Part shown: positions 54,035-56,509 of the stretch, piece by piece
Numbering within the stretch: position 1 is the stretch's first letter
Layout: each line of letters starts with the position of its first letter
Assembly: GCA_009837355.1 (NCBI GenBank)
Contig: VXTR01000012.1
Coordinates: forward strand, 1 to 56,509
DNA from: Chloroflexota bacterium
GTDB lineage: Bacteria > Chloroflexota > Dehalococcoidia > Lucifugimonadales > UBA3495
Length of the DNA stretch: 56,509 nt
Reading direction: 5' to 3'
Notes under the pieces: generated by a model
Told to the model about the DNA's origin: nothing
What the model saw: the letters and a program-made list of their open reading frames with translations, nothing else
Databases searched by the model: none
Program-made: the position numbers and the translations under genes

Positions 54035-56047
54035 ATGACTATGAAACGGATTGCACTACCGGTGGTCGCCGTTATCGTAGCAGCGACCCTGGCCGCTGTT
54101 GCCACCTGGCTGGCGCTGAACGTTCGGGGAGACGCCAACCGGGACGTGCAGGCTCTCGCGGCCGCGATGAGCATCGCCAGGCACGCCGGCGAGTTGGTTG
54201 CCCTCTCCGGCCCCACTACTCCTGAGATGACGCAGGAAGACCTCGCCAAATCCGCGGCGGCGGTAGCCGACCACCAGGCCGCCCTGGCCGCACAACTGGA
54301 CATTTTGGCCGAAACCGGCCATGACGAGCGGGCCGGCGAGATTATGAGGTTAGTCAACGATCTGGAGGCCAACGCGGCGCTCATCCAACAAGGAAGGGAC
54401 CAATTGTTGAAGGAGCTGGTTACGGGGGTAAGAACCAGGCAGCAAATGTCTTTAACCATCACCACAGAATTAACCCCGGCTGCCGTGACCAGCCTGGACG
54501 ACGAATTCTATCGCCTGGTGACCGGCGGTCATGACGGCGGATCAGCCGATTCAGGCAATCTCTCCACAGAGGACGTGCTCCGCTACTCCCACTTGAAAAA
54601 TTTGACGGGAGACGCTGAACGGACAGCCGAAGGGCTCATGGCGGCGAACACGCACCATAATCCTATAGTCGTAGGGCGATTCCTCGAAGGTTTCGAGGCG
54701 AAGGCCGCCGCCGCTGAGCGAGACATTGGATATCTGTCGGAGAATGGAGGCCCCGAGCTGCAGCCCGTCCTCCAACTCATCCAGCAAAAAATATTCGCCC
54801 GCGGGCACCTCCTCGACGTTATGCGACATCGGATCGGCTTGATAACACATGAAAGATCCCTGGTTGCGAATATCGCGAACCTGCAGCTGCGGTTGCTGGA
54901 TGAAATTGACGGTCTGGCCGCCGACGTACAGGGCTACCCACACCCGTCAACAATGCCCGGGGTAGAAGCTGCGGAGCCCGGCGTTACCGACGATGAGATC
55001 AAGTTTGGACAGTCGGCCGCTTTATCGGGGCCGGCGTCGGCCTTGGGAGAAGGGATGCAACTCGGCATCCTGGCCGCTTTCCACGAGGCGAATCGGGCGG
55101 GCGGCATCAATGGCCGGCGGCTGACGCTTAATACGATCGACGACTATTACGAACCCCACTTTGCGTTCTCCAGCGCCGGTCGGCTGATTGAGAAGGAGCG
55201 TGTCTTCGGACTGATCGGTTCGGTGGGCACGCCGACCGCTCGCGCGGTGTTGCCGATAGTGGAGGCCGGCGACGTTCCCTTCGTCGGGGCGTTCACCGGA
55301 GCGCAGCTGCTGCGGGGGGAGGATCAGACCAGCGTGCTCAACGTGCGAGCCTCGTACTACGATGAAACCGAGGCGATGGTGGGTCGTCTGGCAGAGATGG
55401 GCAAGACCAGGGTGGCGGTGCTCTATCAGAACGACTCCTTCGGCCGTGACGGACTGGATGGGGTGAAAAAGGCGCTGGATCAGCGGGATGGCATGAGCTT
55501 GGTGGCATCGTGGTATTACGTTCGCAACACCCTTGCGGTCAAGGCGGCAGCGTATCGTATCGCCGAGGCGGAGCCCGACGCGGTCATCATCATCGGGTCT
55601 TACGCTCCTACGGCCGAATTCATCAAATACGCCCGCCTCAGGCTGGTGGATGACCCCGTCTTCATGGCCGTGTCATTCGTCGGCAGCAGCGCGCTCAAGG
55701 CGCGGCTCACGGAACTCGACCAATCCCTGGCGGACGTTTACGTGGCCGAGGTGGTGCCCCTGCCCAGCGATGAAAGCAGCCAGGTTGTTGCCGAGTATCG
55801 AGCCGCCTTGTCCGCGTACGATTCCGAAGCGGAACCCGGAGTCATCTCGCTGGAAGGCTATATCGTGGGACGCTTGGCCATCGCGCGGTTGCAGGAGTGC
55901 GGCGCCGATGTCAATCGGGAATGCTTCCTTGACGTATTCGATGAAACCACATCTATTGACATAAGCGGTTTTGGCCTCGAATTCGGGCCCATGGATAACC
56001 AGGGGTCTGACAACGTGTTCCTGACGCCAATCGGGCCGGGTGGCTAG
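54035..56047 (+). CDS. membrane-anchored LivK-type binding protein with helical sensor region
   Basis: 670 residues. A short N-terminal membrane anchor (ALPVVAVIVAATLAAVATWL, residues 7-26) precedes a ~270-residue all-helical region (~35-300) resembling four-helix-bundle sensor or chemoreceptor periplasmic domains. A type I periplasmic binding domain follows (~318-665; EIKFGQSAALSGPASALGEG, ANRAGGINGRRL, FGLIGSVGTPTARAVLPIVE, VAVLYQNDSFGRDG), as in branched-chain amino-acid or urea binding proteins. ATG 54035 has GGAG at 8 bases. No ABC permease or ATPase lies nearby, and it is divergent from the sensor kinase, so a signalling role is inferred. Confidence 0.8.
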   Translation: MTMKRIALPVVAVIVAATLAAVATWLALNVRGDANRDVQALAAAMSIARHAGELVALSGPTTPEMTQEDLAKSAAAVADHQAALAAQLDILAETGHDERAGEIMRLVNDLEANAALIQQGRDQLLKELVTGVRTRQQMSLTITTELTPAAVTSLDDEFYRLVTGGHDGGSADSGNLSTEDVLRYSHLKNLTGDAERTAEGLMAANTHHNPIVVGRFLEGFEAKAAAAERDIGYLSENGGPELQPVLQLIQQKIFARGHLLDVMRHRIGLITHERSLVANIANLQLRLLDEIDGLAADVQGYPHPSTMPGVEAAEPGVTDDEIKFGQSAALSGPASALGEGMQLGILAAFHEANRAGGINGRRLTLNTIDDYYEPHFAFSSAGRLIEKERVFGLIGSVGTPTARAVLPIVEAGDVPFVGAFTGAQLLRGEDQTSVLNVRASYYDETEAMVGRLAEMGKTRVAVLYQNDSFGRDGLDGVKKALDQRDGMSLVASWYYVRNTLAVKAAAYRIAEAEPDAVIIIGSYAPTAEFIKYARLRLVDDPVFMAVSFVGSSALKARLTELDQSLADVYVAEVVPLPSDESSQVVAEYRAALSAYDSEAEPGVISLEGYIVGRLAIARLQECGADVNRECFLDVFDETTSIDISGFGLEFGPMDNQGSDNVFLTPIGPGG

Positions 56048-56089
56048 CGCCAACTGGCCGAAAGCGTCCAACGCTACAGGCAGTCTGCA

Positions 56090-56156
56090 GGACTACGTCT
56101 CTGCTCCCAGCATCCAACTCCCGGAGGCGCTGGTCTCGCTCGTCGGGCAGGTGCAG
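56090..56156 (-). pseudogene. N-terminal remnant of a second sensor kinase
   Basis: Minus strand reading from 56156 gives LHLPDERDQRLRELD, matching the first residues of the kinase at 53719 (NLPDQRDQRIRELE). Similarity then stops (~56113), shortly after the end of the LivK-like gene. The position of the native TTG start is CTG here. The remnant sits at the same distance from the repeated control region as in copy 1. Confidence 0.65.
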
Positions 56157-56218
56157 CTCAGCACCTCGAGGGGACGCGAGGCGCCCGGCGGGGCCGCCCC
56201 GCCGGGCGCAACAATCTA

Positions 56219-56356
56219 GGTCACCGGGAGCAATTGTACCCCCAAATTGGAAAAGTGCCAATAAGTCATAGAAATACATAGCAATAGTGACGTGGCAGAA
56301 ATGCCGCATGCCGTAAAATTGGCATCCCTTTTACCCGGACAACGGAGCCCTCTGTG
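56219..56356. repeat. divergent control region (repeat unit copy 2)
   Basis: Direct repeat of 53780-53917. It retains the minus-strand promoter TTGGCA (56261-56256) and TACAAT (56238-56233) with a 17-base spacer and the shared GTGCCAATAAGTCATAGAAA core. It flanks the kinase remnant on the left and the repeated short leader frame on the right. Confidence 0.75.
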
Positions 56357-56509
56357 ATGTCCTTGACTCGGCGATATTCCAATGCTCTTGACGACGCGGC
56401 TGCCGGCGCCGGCGTAACCGCCTGCGCAGCGTTGGTTGTCCGCAACTCCATTGTAGGGGGGCGGCGCCCCCCCGCGGCGGGGGCGCGGGGGGGCCGGGGG
56501 CGGGGGGGG
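56357..56509 (+). CDS. leader-like ORF of second cassette, runs off contig
   Basis: ATG 56357, with CGGAG upstream, gives MSLTRRYSNALDDAAAGAGV and continues without a stop into the G/C-only tail. It corresponds to the 17-residue leader at 53918, which stops after GVVGG. The real end cannot be judged because the last ~50 bases are unreliable. Confidence 0.25.
   Translation, partial: MSLTRRYSNALDDAAAGAGVTACAALVVRNSIVGGRRPPAAGARGGRGRGG
56454..56509. other. low-complexity G/C tail, probable artefact
   Basis: After ATTGTA the sequence consists only of G and C in runs. This is unlike any other part of the window and typical of read-end or assembly artefacts at contig edges. Confidence 0.7.

Noticed and set aside
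56357-56509. Gly/Arg-rich C-terminus of the last ORF as a real low-complexity protein
   Set aside because: It derives from the G/C-only terminal run, which is most likely an artefact.

Overview
The window is about 60% G+C bacterial chromosome and looks like a metagenome contig. The gene set (SerA, a paired MFS/amidohydrolase catabolic cluster, Rieske and GMC oxidoreductases, an hspR-grpE-dnaK operon, frequent GTG/TTG starts) fits a Chloroflexota genome of the Dehalococcoidia/SAR202 kind. That placement is inferred from gene content; no rRNA or marker tree is available here. The last ~50 bases are an almost pure G/C run that looks like an assembly or read artefact.

Layout. (1) 1-13.5 kb is a housekeeping and metabolic core, nearly all on +: serA, a ketopantoate-reductase-like gene, an alpha carbonic anhydrase, tRNA-Gly (-), a deoxyribosyltransferase-like gene, nitronate monooxygenase, acyl-CoA dehydrogenase, a selD that itself encodes selenocysteine through an in-frame UGA followed by a SECIS-like hairpin, a molybdopterin oxidoreductase, a small zinc ribbon (-), then hspR-grpE-dnaK under a promoter overlapped by a HAIR-type operator, and three tRNAs (Leu-GAG, Cys-GCA, Leu-UAA). 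(2) 13.5-24 kb is a catabolic/accessory block: two MFS transporters, two ACMSD-like amidohydrolases, a polysaccharide deacetylase, a 3-hydroxyisobutyrate-dehydrogenase-like enzyme, a VOC protein, an Eis-like acetyltransferase and a Rieske oxygenase. (3) 24-37 kb is a probable defence island on the minus strand: a membrane pentapeptide-repeat protein, an unknown protein with a C-terminal membrane anchor, and a type I restriction-modification locus in the transcription order hsdM, Phd-like antitoxin, PIN toxin, hsdS fused to a nucleotidyltransferase domain, a deoxyribosyltransferase/TIR-like protein, a DUF433 protein, a PIN-like protein, hsdR. (4) 37.4-44.4 kb holds a GMC oxidoreductase and a 1763-residue protein combining four glycosyltransferase-type segments, a kinase-like fold and a SAM methyltransferase. 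(5) 44.4-50.5 kb is a decayed accessory zone: gene relics, a truncated IS21-type transposase, a frameshifted small gene, a stranded DNA-binding-domain fragment, and a protein with a HEPN-type motif. (6) 50.7 kb to the end holds a lipoprotein, a soluble GAF-PAS-kinase-receiver-winged-helix protein, and, divergently, a membrane-anchored LivK-like binding protein. The divergent control region between the last two is repeated 2.44 kb downstream, where a second copy of the cassette begins and runs off the contig.

How the parts may work together. In region 3 the tight spacing and overlaps suggest co-expression of restriction, modification, specificity and toxin-antitoxin functions. The antitoxin has its own -10 box and a direct-repeat operator, so expression of toxin and hsdS could be uncoupled from hsdM. 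In region 6 the divergent pair looks like a ligand-sensing module in which the LivK-like protein binds the signal and the kinase/receiver/DNA-binding protein responds. This is inference from gene arrangement. Two further fragments of the same regulator family lie nearby, which indicates local duplication and decay.
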